From NCBI GenBank assembly GCA_037447655.1, contig JBBHKE010001452.1:1-64000 (forward strand): a stretch of DNA of 64,000 nt, read 5' to 3'. This document shows positions 12,031 to 23,061 of this stretch, piece by piece. Every line of letters starts with the position of its first letter. The first letter of the stretch is position 1. Origin of the DNA: Zygnema cylindricum (taxonomy: Eukaryota > Streptophyta > Zygnematophyceae > Zygnematales > Zygnemataceae). Both the position numbers and the translations under genes were made by a program. The notes beneath the pieces were generated by a model. That model ran no database searches. It saw nothing but the letters and a program-made list of their open reading frames with translations, and was not told the DNA's origin.

Positions 12031-14562
12031 TTTTATATTGTGAGCCGAAAACGAGAATCTTGTGAGTCGATATGAAAGACTTTGATGGAAATCCACCCTG
12101 AGGGATAAATCTCGTATATTCGATGAATCGAATATTGGACTGTAGTGGACTTTGGCGTCTTCCTCAATTGACTTCGTAGCTGGACCGCAAGCTTCTTGCC
12201 AAAACCTGACAGTTTCTCGTGGCCGCAAAATTTTGTTACAGACTTACACTATTTTGTGCGAATACGATACTGTACGATTACTCATTTTATTTGTGGCAAC
12301 GATTCGCCACCCAATGATAATGCTTTAATTTCTGCTCGGCGATTTCGCCGAGTGGCACATCCGTACGGTTTCCAGGCGACACAAAAGGTCGTCTTTCATG
12401 CATTAAATGAAGCGCATGGTAAACAATAAATTTCTGTTCTCCCTTTTTTTTTTCCCAGGTTCATCAACGGTAATGAGATACGAGAGACTGTTCATCGATG
12501 CGGTATTTCGTGCGCCGTACTTTTCGTATCCGATTTTTTGTCTGACACGCGTTACAGCTATGTGCCACGATCATGTGTGGAACCCCTACGGCTTTTGTAC
12601 TGTAGCAGATTTAGGTCATGGATTTGATGATACGTGTCAGTAAATCTCTGTCACATTTTGTCACAAAACCGTTAGTGAAAAAAATACGGTGGAAGCTATG
12701 TTCGCCCTTTTTTTCTTTTGCTATTTTTTCCCCTCTTTGTACTTTATTTGCGCAAACCGTACAAATGCTAGCGTGGCAGCATACGGAAAGGTACAAGAGG
12801 CGTAAATTTCAGAACCGAACAATATAAATCGTCGGTATTCGTACGCAGATTACCGTTTTGAGACATATAAAGACAAATAGTCAAGGTAAACGTTTTGCCG
12901 GTTTGGAAGATATTTATTGAATTCAGCTGTTTGCAATCCGTACGGATAGCAGCCTGCTGAACCGTGAAACCCTAATCTGTACCCGTGACGGCCACAAACA
13001 TGCCACGTGTTCCATGAGTTTGTTTAAGCTGACAAATAAGTTCACTGAACCTTTTTTGTTTTTCCGTTCTATGACGTCAGCCAACGTACCAGCGCTGACT
13101 GTTTCCCACTGTTCTGTTTTGGATTATTGTACTTTTGTGTACTAGCACACATAAATTCGTACATATTCGTACATAAGGTACAAAACCGCGACGACAGCAG
13201 AAAAAGGCGGAAATAGCTCCCACCTAAAATATCTACTGGAGCAATGGAATATGGTCAGAAAAATATATTACTGGTGGACATAAACGTGGGTTCTCTACTC
13301 GCACGTGCGAATATATATTTAATTATTTTAGGCTCTCCGTTTCCACAAGCGTGATCATGTAGAAGTTTTCTTTTGTGGAAAGTCTACAGCGAGTCAGGAA
13401 TGGAACGGCCACCAGTAAAATCTTAAAAAATTGCATACGATCATTTGTTCCAGTGCGCGTATCCAATGCAGTCATTATTACACTCTATAGCCGATTTTCT
13501 ACTTGACTTTGCTTCCGGATAGGATTCGATACTCTGCTCAGGATTGACTTCAAATCCACACTAAAAATGATGCGCAAAGACCTCGATTGTAGCGGCTGGC
13601 ATTTTTCGTGCAGCCGCAAATTTCTGACCGTCCGATTGAACCGAATCAGATCTGACGGTCCAGATTGTGGATTCTAGATTTATTTGGCATCGTTTGCCCT
13701 AAAATGGAGCTGAACGTTCAACTATCCGACATTTTCGAGGAAAAAGATTCCGTACGGTTCTGACATTTTCTCCAATAGCTTTCCCGCTCCGCCATAGAAA
13801 AGACCTCTCACTGTAAAACAGGCTGTCTCCATGGACACGCTTCCCGTCCAGTGTCAGTAGCGCGGAAGTTCGCTCCTCTTTTTTGGCTCCTTTTTTTTTT
13901 TCAAAGATTTTCTCGGTTTTTTAGAGCATGCAAAAATCGTGATATGATAGTTTGTTTTACAGTTTCACAAAACGACAAAACAATCCAGACAATCTGTGAC
14001 GTCAGCCGATTGCGCAAGAATGAGGGGATAGAAGCGGACAAGCGTCTATTTTTTTTTGTGGACAAAACCATCGTAGTCGTGTCCACGTGGATACGCCATA
14101 AATACGACAGCTGACGAAAACGGCAGCTGAGAAGACTTGACGGCTATTAAAATATAGCCGTTAACTTTCAAAAAAAGCCAAATTAGCTAGGGCTGAGCCA
14201 ATTTTCGCGCCGTAAAACTGTAAAAGGCTCGTTTCGAAAAACGCGAAGACCCGCAAAAGCCAATGATTGGGGGAAATTTAAGATGGCCGAGGGACTTTAG
14301 CGGACCTCTTATTTTACTACACGTGTAATTCAAGGAAGAGAAATATGCCAGAAAAAACTAAAAATGGCCGTAAAATATTTGAGATTTTTTTCTCTCTGCA
14401 TAAGGGTGGCGTTCCATCAGGATTTCCTGTAATTGTACGGTGAACATTACAGGATGCTACATTTTGAACGATGTTCTTTCGCGTAGTCTGTAATCCACGT
14501 GCTCGAGAATGAGTGGTACCACGTAAGATAAGATCGTATTTTGAAAATCGTCAAATATTTTT
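12031..14562 (+). repeat. Large direct repeat A1, copy 2 (2532 bp)
   Basis: Near-identical to 8065-10595. The right boundary at 14562 falls inside a complete inverted-repeat element (14404-15138). This suggests copy 2 keeps the original right junction and copy 1 is the added one. Confidence 0.95.
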
Positions 14563-15138
14563 TACACCGACCAACTTCAACTCGAAATCATCATTTGCAT
14601 ACCATGTACGTGTGGACCAGGGCATCGTACCACACAAATTTTGTACTATTTGCAAACGCTTGTCAGATGCCAGCTCATTTTTTAGGGTTTCTGCTTTTTC
14701 GCGTGACAAATGAACGCTTCCACAAATAGTGTGACGAATGGCTGGTAACAAAAATAGCGCGACGAAAGTTCGTTACGAAATTACTTTTGTGATTTCGGTT
14801 GGATTTTTGAATGTATATATCATGTGCGAAATTTTTCGATTTCCGTTGGTTGCCGTCTTGACACGTATATTCATTGTCCAGCGTGTCGTCGCTCAAATTC
14901 TTTTGTAAATGGTGATGTACCTCCTCGAGGTACATCACCATTTACAGAAACTTTGGAAGCGAATGCTTCACGAAAAAGCATCCAACGGTCATTGTTACCT
15001 CCTAGATCTTTGGAGAATATTGGCAAGATTCTCAGTAATGTTGTTCGCGTATAAAAACAAAATAGTAGGTACGGATATGTACGGAGAGGTCAGGATTTCT
15101 GTAAACAACCTCACTTTTCGTTTGATGGAACACCACCC
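14404..15138 (+). mobile_element. PIF/Harbinger-like non-autonomous element
   Basis: Terminal repeats GGGTGGCGTTCCATCA (left) and the complement of GGGTGGTGTTCCATCA (right) differ at one position and are flanked by TAA and TTA, in line with the TWA target of PIF/Harbinger elements. The right-hand 70 bp (ACGAAAAGTGAGGTTGTTTAC on the minus strand) matches the ends at 35644 and 63455. A short open frame at 14824-15054 shares a block ending in LPPRSLENIGKILSNV with a frame in the copy at 63528-63779. That may be a transposase remnant or simply shared DNA. No DDE domain is visible. Confidence 0.75.
14905..14945 (+). repeat. Perfect 19-bp hairpin inside the PIF-like element
   Basis: GTAAATGGTGATGTACCTC at 14905-14923, spacer CTC, then its exact complement at 14927-14945. 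The centre lies 213 bp from the right end of the element. Hairpins with different arms sit at the same distance in the copies at 63455 and, more weakly, 35644. Confidence 0.9.
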
Positions 15139-15540
15139 TTAAAGGAAAATGAGTTGCCCACTGATCCAAAAAAAGAGAATTAGAGGCGTAGAGTAAGGCC
15201 TAGAGAAATATTTCTTACATTTTTTCGTTTTTCTAATACGTCAACATTTTTCTTTTTGCATAGCCACGCGTCAAAGTTTGAATGGCATGGTTATGACCCC
15301 CATTAATTCATCGGGCCCGATATTTGGGTGCGTCTCCATGTGCCAAAGTAAGGGTTTTTTCCTGTCGATTTCTTCTAATATTTAACGACGTACCGCGTAA
15401 GTTCAACCGTACAAAAAAAAGGAGAAGTACATTTTGCGTCATCGAGTTTAGGATGTACTACATGTTGTTGTCTAATGTTCATCGACCCAAGGCCACGCCA
15501 AAAAACGTCATCTTCAAACTTCTCTTTCGAAACACAAGGG
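15139..15540. other. Unannotated, no gene seen
   Basis: Short spacer between the PIF-like element and the tandem monomers. It contains GGGTGCGTCTCCATGT at 15327, whose complement (GTACATGGAGACGCACCC) lies at 22460 and 26165, hinting at another repeat family. Confidence 0.3.
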
Positions 15541-16215
15541 CGATGTGTTTTAAATGGCTCCAGAAGCTTCGGCCATGGCTGCCTGCTAGGGTTTTCTGTC
15601 CTTCCCTCCGTGTATCCGACGCCGAATTTGGCGTGCTACCACTCTAAAGAAAGTATTTTACGACACCTTTCTGCTGGTTGGCGAATCACCCCCATCCGCT
15701 GTTTCGTTTTTTAATAATCAAAGTTCTCCATTCCGGCTGTTTTTCTATTTTTCCTTCAGTGGCCATCTCTTGCAATCTTTGTCTCTTGAATTGGCGTGCC
15801 ATTAGCCAACGCTCAAAATCTTCGCACTTAATTCCATTTTCTTTTCGAACTAAGCTCTACTGTGGAGAAGTGCTTTTTAGCTGATGTCATTTCAAGGGCT
15901 TCGGCCATCGCTTACTCCTACAGTTTTTTGACCTTCCCTTCGAGTATTTGGCACCAAATTCGGTGTACAGATACTCTAAAGAAAGTATTTTCGACAACCT
16001 TGCTGTACGTGGAAATTCCCGCTGCATCCGTTTTGCCGCTTTTTACAAATCGACTCTGCCTCTTACGGCTGATTTCCTGCAGAACGCAAGAAAAGTTTTG
16101 TCGGCAACATCATGAAACCTCCGACCTTGGCTTTCTGCTAGGGTTTCGTGAACTTCTCATTGTGTATCAGGCGTTTACTTTGGCGTGCTTGCACTCTCCA
16201 TAATTTACTCTCACG
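15541..16215 (+). repeat. Degenerate tandem monomers, probable 5' region of the non-LTR element
   Basis: The blocks CTTCGGCCAT, TTGACCTTCCC or its variant, and ACTCTAAAGAAAGTATTTT recur 332 bp apart (15641 and 15973). A third partial unit lies at 16103-16200 (CTAGGGTTTCGTGAAC, TTTGGCGTGCTTGCACTCT). Each unit has a small inverted repeat whose bases change together (CGCCGAATTTGGCG against CACCAAATTCGGTG). Tandem 5' monomers act as promoters in some non-LTR retrotransposons; that role here is inference. Confidence 0.5.
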
Positions 16216-16386
16216 TAATCACCCGCAAGTTTTTCCGATTTTATTTCCTTTGTTGCCCAAGGGCCTTTTTTTTTACCTTTTCTTTTACTTACTCGGATCT
16301 ACCGAGGAGAGCTTTCTAAGCAAATTCTACACTACCACCAAGCACGAAACAGCACAAGCGCTCGCAATCCACTAACTCTCACTCTT

Positions 16387-16729
16387 ATGGCCCCTCACAA
16401 GAGGCGGGCGTCACGCTCCCCGTCGCCCTCTTCTTCGGAGCACGCTCGACCACGTTTGATTTCCTCAAATGAGAACCTTAACCCTTTGTTGCCCATCTCC
16501 CAGAGCACCACTCTCCCCCTCCCCACTGTAGAGTTAACCCCACACACGGTTCCCTCCACCAATCCTAACCCTTGCACAAATCCATGTGGGGTTGCACATT
16601 CCCTCGAGAGCACGCCACCAAAACCTTATACAAACCCTATTTTATCACCACCTTTGGGCAACGAGCCTCCCCCTTTTAATGTTGTCCCTTTATGTCCACC
16701 CCATTTTCAAGAAAATTCTCCACCCTTAC
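16387..16729 (+). pseudogene. N-terminal Pro/Ser-rich part of the non-LTR ORF
   Basis: The ATG at 16387 opens a frame beginning MAPHKRRASRSPSPSSSEHA, basic then Pro/Ser/Thr/Asn-rich. Long disordered leaders before a DNA-binding zinc finger are common in R2/NeSL-type proteins, and the zinc finger appears on the far side of the inserted LTR. The frame runs on to a stop near 16788, but from 16730 its sequence is the end of a copia LTR, so the native protein is broken there. The assignment to the same protein as the RT downstream rests on position and orientation only. Confidence 0.45.
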
Positions 16730-17753
16730 TGAAATTCTATGGGCTCGATTGCCCACAGAATTCGCAGATCCAAAAGAAGCTAATCTAGATAGTGCCAACT
16801 CCAATTTGATCCCTTGACAATCAGAACCCCAATACACCTTCACCCCTGTGAAGAGAAGACCTTCTGTGTGGTCAGTTCTACCACAGAATGCAAAGCTTGA
16901 ATATGTGTTTTGGACAATATTCCCCACTTTGACTTTCCCACTGAATAAGTGCCACCCTGGCACGTAAAGACGCTGCCCGACTACACCCCTGTGTAGCTTG
17001 GACTCCCTTGAGTCCGCAACAAAAAGAATCAGTGAATTTGCTCACCTGAGCATTAAGTTATGGCTGGTCAAAGATGACCTTTGTAGTTACAAGCTCTCTT
17101 AGAGAGAGGTACCTAAATATCACTAAGTCTTGGTCTGCCTACTCACGATTACCTACTACCAAACCCTAGTCCAATAGGAACACTATATAGTACAAGAAGG
17201 TACGATGGGCGATGTACTTATTGTACGGCGATTGTACAACATGGTCTACAAGGTAACATTTGCCAAATCGGAGCCATGGTTCCTTTTCCCATCTTCTCCG
17301 ATATCAAATAATGTGGCGCCATGTGGCACCGCGTGAGGCTATCCCGAAAGGCCGTCGAAAGCTTATTGTGGGCTGCGGATGTAATGGTGGCCGTCCGATC
17401 AATTGTATTTATACGGCTTCGATTCGCTTCAATGCATTAATTGATTAATGCGCGTTTTCGTTAGTCTGCTGCGAATTAATCCTTTAGATCAATAGATATA
17501 TATGCGTGAAACATATCATGTGTATCCTTTCGTTAGTGCCTTAATGGATAAGGCGTAGGTCTATATAGTAATCTGCAGACCCCGGTTCAAATTCATAAGC
17601 ACTATTTTGCTAAAACTAGTAAAATACCTTCTAATTCATTCTGCCTCCTTCTAAATGACGCAGCAGCCATGGCCTGCCTTTGGTCCTCTCTTTCTCTCTC
17701 TTTACAATCTAACTAAAATATAGAAGTGAACTATTAATTACCTTTTTCCAACA
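16730..17753 (-). mobile_element. Solo LTR of the copia family, inside the non-LTR element
   Basis: The left end TGAAATTCTATGGGCTCG aligns with TGAAATTATGTGGTCTCC at the copia LTR ends at 37871 and 44517, and the right end is CCAACA at 17748-17753. Shared blocks are CTTTCCCACTGAATAAGTGC, GAATTTGCTC, AAGTTATGGCTGG, GTACAAGAAGGTAC, TGGCGCCA and the tRNA-like segment. It lies in the same orientation as the main copia element. The 5-bp flanks (CTTAC and CTCTA) do not match, so it is old or its ends have eroded. Divergence from the other LTRs is clearly high. Confidence 0.8.
17533..17598 (+). other. tRNA-Arg-like sequence in the LTR
   Basis: GCCTTAATGGATAAGGC gives a D-arm typical of tRNA-Arg. 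It is followed by a GGTCT/AGACC stem and GGTTCAAATTC, close to a T-arm/B-box. Acceptor ends and a clean anticodon loop are lacking. The same segment sits at 39903-39970 and 45236-45300, antisense to the retroelement. Confidence 0.5.
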
Positions 17754-17869
17754 CTCTATTTATTTTTCCAATACAAACCTAGAAAATACATAAATTTCAA
17801 CACTTACATTCTATCCCTCTTTCTCAACCACCCACTTTGCCTCCACCATCAAGCATTGGTCCAACTAGG

Positions 17870-20800
17870 GTGCCTTGTCCTTAGTGTGGAAGGCTATATG
17901 TGGCGGGGGGCGGTTTTTCGAGGCATTTGAAGTCTTGTCCTTTTGCTCCTAAAGGTATCTCGCCCGCCGACAAGGGCCAGCCTTCTCCACCAACTAATCG
18001 TCATCAACCATCACCTACTGATTGGCAATATGTACGTAGTCTCAACGTTCTGGGGTGTTACCACTTGTGCTACCCACGCCCTCGATTGTATTCTCGTATC
18101 CCGAGCAATCTTCGTGATTTTGTCCAAGCAGCTCTTCGATTTCCTTTATCTTTATTGGCTGAGGACATCGCCAACGACGCGGCATGGCACTTACTCCTCC
18201 TATTTCCTCTTTGGGTTTTGGTTTTGCCAACATGAGGAGGTGCGAGCGGGGCTCGTGAGACGAAGGCTCGTTGCCAACGATTTTTGAGGGGGGATTGGGA
18301 GTCATTGCAACTGGAGCTCACGGATCGGGTCATAAGTCTTTCTATGTCCCCTCCCAAACGCCATGCCCCACTTCCAACGTCCACCACGAGATTACATCGG
18401 GCTGTCCATCTTGGTCGTTTTGGAGAGTTTTCTCGAGCTGCTCGTGCGCTTCGACCTTTCACTCCGTCTCCGTCTTCAAGGGCAACAGCTGAAGCTCTGC
18501 GTTAGCTCCATCCTCCTACCCGTGACGAGCTCCTTTCTTTCGTCGAGGTGCATGATCCACTCGAGTCTTTCGACTTAGAGCGAGAAGCATTTACAAAAGC
18601 TTAGATTCGGTCTCCTCATCTTTCGGCGGGAGGCCCATCTGCAATTGTTTATGAACTCTTGCGAGACATATTTCCTCCTGAAACCCCCTCTCAAGGTGTT
18701 GACATCCTTTTTAAAGTGGCTTCTGGGGTGGCTCGGGGGAACGTCCCTCACCATGTTATACCTCTTCTCTCTGCGGCATGTCTTGTCGTTGTTTCCAAAC
18801 CGGCCGGCGGCATTCGCCCTATTGCTATTGCAGAAGTTCTGTATCGATTAGTGGCTCATGCAATGTGTATCCAACTTCAAGGGGCTTTCCATGACCACTT
18901 TACACCGCACCAGTTTGGAGTTGCTACTAGGGGGGGTTGTGAGGCAGTTGTTCATGGTCTTCAGGCTCTTCTAAACCTCCATTCGGATTAGGTGGTCCTT
19001 CAAGTGGATGTTGCCAACGCATTTAACACAGTTAGCTGAAATGCTATCTTTCGCGAAATAAGGCACGCTCCATCGCCGATCAACCAGATTTTTCCTTTTG
19101 TGCGTGCCATTTATTCTCGTCCAAGCCCTCTCATTTTTCCTCTAGGTGGTCCTTTTGGTGATGTTGCCACGATAGAATCTGCGAATGGCACTCGCCAAGG
19201 TGATCCTTTGGGGGCACCCCTTTTTGCATAGGTCACCTTCAAGCACTACGAGACTCTGCTTTGGCTTTTCTTGGTTGTTTATTCCCTTCGATTACGGATG
19301 ATACACATATTGTCGGGTCCCGAGATCAAGTTATCTCTACCTTCGCCCATTTTGCAGAGCAACTTTCTAAGATCGGTTAAACGGTTAACCCATCTAAGTG
19401 TGTATCGTGGTGCCCCCAAGGCTTACCTTTCGACCTCCCCCTCCTTATGGGTTTTCGAATTGCGTCTTCAACAGAGGGAATTAAAGCTTTAGGATCCCCT
19501 ATTGGAACCCCATCCTTTGTGAATCAGGTTGTTACAAATGCGTTGTTGGTAGACCTCTCGCACTCTGATGACCTTCTTAAGCTCTTTGACTCCCAAGTGC
19601 CTTTTGCAATCCTCACCCGTTGTTTTGCTCAACGTCCTTTTTATCTTGCCCAAGCTGTCCCACCAACGACTCCGTTTTTGTCTTCTCTTAATGACTTTGA
19701 CGACAAAGTCTTTAGCGTACTTTACCACCTTGTTGGGCATGGGATTTTTGATCGGCCAGAGGGTTTGTTTGCGCGCCAACAAGCAAGTCTCCCTATTTCG
19801 AATGGCGGCTTAGGTTTGATTCATGTGGCTAGAGTTGCTCCGGCGGCATATTTGGGTAGTTAGTATTTGGTGGCACCTACCATCACCCCTCGTTTTATCG
19901 TCGATGACGTTCCATTTCTGGCCCGGGTCGTCCCTAAGGTGGAGGAAAACCTTTTTCCTTTTCATGAGACCCTTCTCTCCGCGCGTGCGCTCCTCCCACC
20001 TGATGCAAGAAACCAAGTTCCACCCTTTCAAACTTTTATTTCCGACAGCAACAGTCATCTCCAACAACGTATAACTGAGCAATTGGCAGCCGCTGAATTA
20101 CATAACCTTTTAAACGCGCTTCCTTTTGCTCAATTGCGTGCTCGACTGCGTTTGTGTTCTGGGACAGGGGCTGGTGCATGGCTGCAAGCCACGCCGATTT
20201 TTTCAACCCTTCGTCTGACGTCCGACCAGTTCACATCTGCCTTACGTCTTCGTTTGGGTTGCCCCACCCTACACTTCTTGGGCGACCCCATTGTGTTTGT
20301 TATCAACCTATCGACTCGGACGGGATTCATCTACTCCGTTGCTCGAAGGGCGGTGAAAGTACGATTGCGCATGATTTGGTTCGTGACTCAATTGCTGCAA
20401 TTGGTACCGATGCATGCTACACCGTGAGGCGTGAAGTTTCTCGTTTACTACCTCCTCGCTCCTAGTCTAACGGCCTTAGAAGTCCTCGGGTTGACTTGGT
20501 TTTCCTTCATGGGGCCGGGAGGACTTTGGGTGATGTGGTCCTCACGGATCCGACTGGGACTAACGTTTCTTCTTGCGCGGCGGTACACACAAGGGTGGCC
20601 GCTCAAGACGCAGCAACTTCTAAGGAAAGAGATTATTCTCACCAAGACCCGGCGGACTAATTTGTGCCATTTGCTGCGGAAATTTTTGGTACTTTGGACA
20701 AGTCCTTTGATGATTTCCTCCGCGACTGTGAAAAGAAAACATTTGAGACTCGGGGTCCAGGAAGCCCTCCCCTGAGCCTTCTCGTCGCGTTTTCCGTCAA

Positions 20801-20897
20801 CGAGTATCAGTGGCTCTTCAAGGAGCGCAGGCTGCGGCCCTTTTACGACGGAATACGGTGGCGGATGACCGGCGGGGCCTCCCAGATCTTCCACTAA
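17870..20897 (+). pseudogene. Non-LTR reverse transcriptase polyprotein, broken
   Basis: An N-terminal C2HC finger reads CP, an in-frame stop, then CG with FSRHLKSC around 17873-17945. Typical linker blocks follow (AWHLLLLFPLWVL; GRFGEFSRAARAL). The RT part shows GGIRPIAIAEVLYRLVAHA and QFGVATRGGCEAVVHGLQ near 18810-18970, VDVANAFNTVS near 19005, NGTRQGDPLG at 19184-19213, and ITDDTHIVG at 19291, where ITDD stands at the catalytic YADD position. After the thumb (GGLGLIHVARVAPAAYLGS) come GAGAWLQATPIFSTL, a C/H/C knuckle (GIHLLRC) and PRVDLVF with GDVVLTDP, resembling restriction-like endonuclease tails. In-frame stops occur at 17882, near 18989, near 19034, near 19378 and at 19861. At least two frameshifts occur, near 18300 and 20290. 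The clade is inferred from domain order. Confidence 0.8.
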
Positions 20898-21170
20898 GGG
20901 ATCTAATCCACATCCACGATCTTCGGGGGTGTGGAGTTCAGCTTGTTAGGGTTGTGTAGTTTTTTCTTTTGTTTAGTGTCATCTTTAGTATATTTCCTTA
21001 GTTTAGGCAATTTTTTTTAGATAGATTTGGTGTCTTCACATGTTTTGTTTACCTTTTTTTCCTTTGGCTATTCTTTAGCAACAAGCGTCTATTTCTTCTT
21101 TTTGAGCCCCTTTGTACTTTGATGGATTTTTCCATCGCACTTTTTGAAATAAAGTCGATATTCTCTTTTT
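20898..21170 (+). other. 3' end of the non-LTR element
   Basis: T-rich trailer with the stem GATGGATTTTTCCATC at 21121-21136 and AATAAA at 21149, followed by a T/A run. A small stem before the end is common in elements whose RT recognises the 3' RNA; this role is inferred. Confidence 0.5.
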
Positions 21171-21418
21171 AAAACAAAGTATTTTTGAAAAGCGAGGAAC
21201 ACGCATTCGCACTTGTAAAAAAATTCCCAAAAATCTTAAACGAATTCACGCGACGGTGAAAGGCACGGTCCACTATTCGATATGTTTTGTCCGTTTCCGT
21301 CCATCAAAATACACAATTAGTTTTGTTTTGTCGCGTTTCGTTCAGTACATATTTTTTCATTTCAGGGGTCTGAAAATTTCGATGCCATTTCACGAAATCG
21401 AGAGAAATCTGTAAAAAC
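21171..21418. other. Unannotated spacer
   Basis: Short stretch between the non-LTR 3' end and the next hAT-like element; nothing recognised. Confidence 0.3.
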
Positions 21419-22124
21419 CATAGTTGTCCTATTCGTACGGATTTCAACTTTTTTCCGAAAACTACGTAGTATTCGTTACTTTCATACCGTTCGTTAGTTT
21501 TCGCTGTACGATGTACGAAAACGTATGGAAACCGTCCCCTTAACCTTAAAAATCCTTAAAGAATCATAAAAACGTACGGAAAACATACGGAAATGTACGT
21601 CGTTGTACGACATGTGTACCCTAAAAAACATAGGCGTACGGATAATGTAAGGAAACTGTACTGTAATTTACCGAAATGTACGAAATGCACGGGAAGTACC
21701 CCAAACACCCTAAAATCCCCCCATCACTAACCCTAAAAGTACTGAAATATACGGACTCCGTACGTATATGTACGAAAAATGTAAGTCCGTATAACTAAAA
21801 TATACGGAAAAGTACGAAAATGTACCTAAAATTCTCAAAATAATAACCGTCAAAAGTACGAAAAAATACGGACACTGTACGTTAATGTACGAATAATAGT
21901 TGGTTGTTAAACATAAATATTTGAGAACGCACGAGAATGTACCCTAAAATTCCTCAAACACCCTAAAAGTATTGAAATGTACGAAAATAGTACGCAAATG
22001 TACGCAAATGTACGGGTCAATAGTGAAGTACGCATTTAATAACATTTTTTTCATCGTTAAATGCGTATCGTGCGTAGTATTCGCTCCTTCGTTTCGTGCG
22101 TATTATGCGCACTGGACAACTATG
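21419..22124. mobile_element. hAT-like element, CATAGTTG termini (706 bp)
   Basis: It begins CATAGTTGTCC and ends GGACAACTATG, the same termini and nearly the same length as 34548-35259. The flanks GTAAAAAC and GTGAAAAT match at six of eight positions, in keeping with an aged 8-bp duplication. The interior is extremely rich in GTACG and in CCCTAAAA-like phrases. The left boundary of the second direct-repeat structure (21509) falls inside it. Confidence 0.65.
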
Positions 22125-23061
22125 GTGAAAATCCTAAAAAACCCTAAAATCCTAAAAAAAACCTAAAAAATCCTAAATAACCCTAAGAATTCCTAAAAAC
22201 CGCTCTCATGCAGTCGCACATTCACTCATCCAAACTTCACAAACGTCTACGAATGTCACAAATTCTATGCTTCGTCACAAACAATTTTGAACAATCCGGT
22301 GCGTCATCACAGATTGTAGACGTTGGCAGCCGTCACGGGCATTGTCAGCGTATACAACCGTCACACCATTGAGTAACATTTTTTTTTTGTTAGGGACACT
22401 TGAAATCCGGGTCCGCCGGATCTGCGCTAAAAATCAAAGTAAGTTCGCGAAGTTTCAAGTACATGGAGACGCACCCTTAGGGTTGTATCGCCCAAAACGA
22501 TTTTTTTATGATGCGCATTTTGGCCCTTAGGGCATCTCGCCCTAAAAGAAAGTCTGTCGAGTTTTGTCGCCCGTCAACACTGTGCAAAAAACGACAAAAA
22601 ATATGACCGTACATACACGTTCGTCCTTGTTGGCAGTCGTAGATTAGCCTGTAACTAAAAAACGATCCGAACAGCCTGGAAGATCAAAAACATATTGTCC
22701 CTAGCGAACTTTTATTTTTTTTTGACAGCAGGTATTTTCTCTAGGGATGTTGTTTCCGTCTGACACGCGTTTCCCACTAGAAAATGGATGGACCACTGGA
22801 TGCGACAGTGGAGCCGTACAATATTCAAATATCCGTACATATCCTTCATGACATACGGACATGTATCGTAATCAACGTCCGAGATTCGTAGACTTTGGGC
22901 GTATCGCGACGGCTAAAAACAAAACAATCGACCAATAAAATCTCGTACTCAGCTGTCATCACTACAAATGTACAAAAGTACAAATAGCAGGCTTGACGAA
23001 TGGCTGATCGTTAGGCGATTTGTCTTCTGGTTTCTCGCCAGACAAAAAGAAACGTCTTTAA
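21509..23061 (+). repeat. Large direct repeat A2, copy 1 (1553 bp)
   Basis: The sequence from CGATGTACGAAAACG to ACGTCTTTAA recurs at 25213-26766. By eye there are about fifteen differences, roughly 99% identity. Copy 1 continues leftward into the intact hAT terminus, so its left junction is the original one. No coding region is recognised. Degenerate CCCTAAA-like text lies at 22130-22200. Confidence 0.95.

Larger units (their letters stand above)
15541..21170 (+). mobile_element. Decayed non-LTR retrotransposon (R2/NeSL-like architecture)
   Basis: The order is: tandem monomers (15541-16215), a Pro/Ser-rich N-terminal ORF (16387-16729), an inserted copia LTR (16730-17753), a C2HC zinc finger (about 17873-17945), reverse transcriptase (about 18640-19830), a zinc knuckle (about 20290-20350), a probable restriction-like endonuclease segment (about 20465-20620), and a 3' UTR with GATGGA/TCCATC stem and AATAAA. 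Stops and frameshifts throughout mean it is not functional. No poly-A tail or target duplication was identified. Confidence 0.75.

Noticed and set aside
8065-14562. Interpretation as an LTR retrotransposon with 2.5-kb LTRs
   Set aside because: No TG/CA ends, no target duplication, no primer site or polypurine tract, no gag or pol in the 1.4-kb spacer, and one boundary is inside a TIR element.
17533-17598. Functional tRNA-Arg gene
   Set aside because: Acceptor stem and a proper anticodon loop are missing and the sequence is embedded in a decayed LTR; kept only as tRNA-like.
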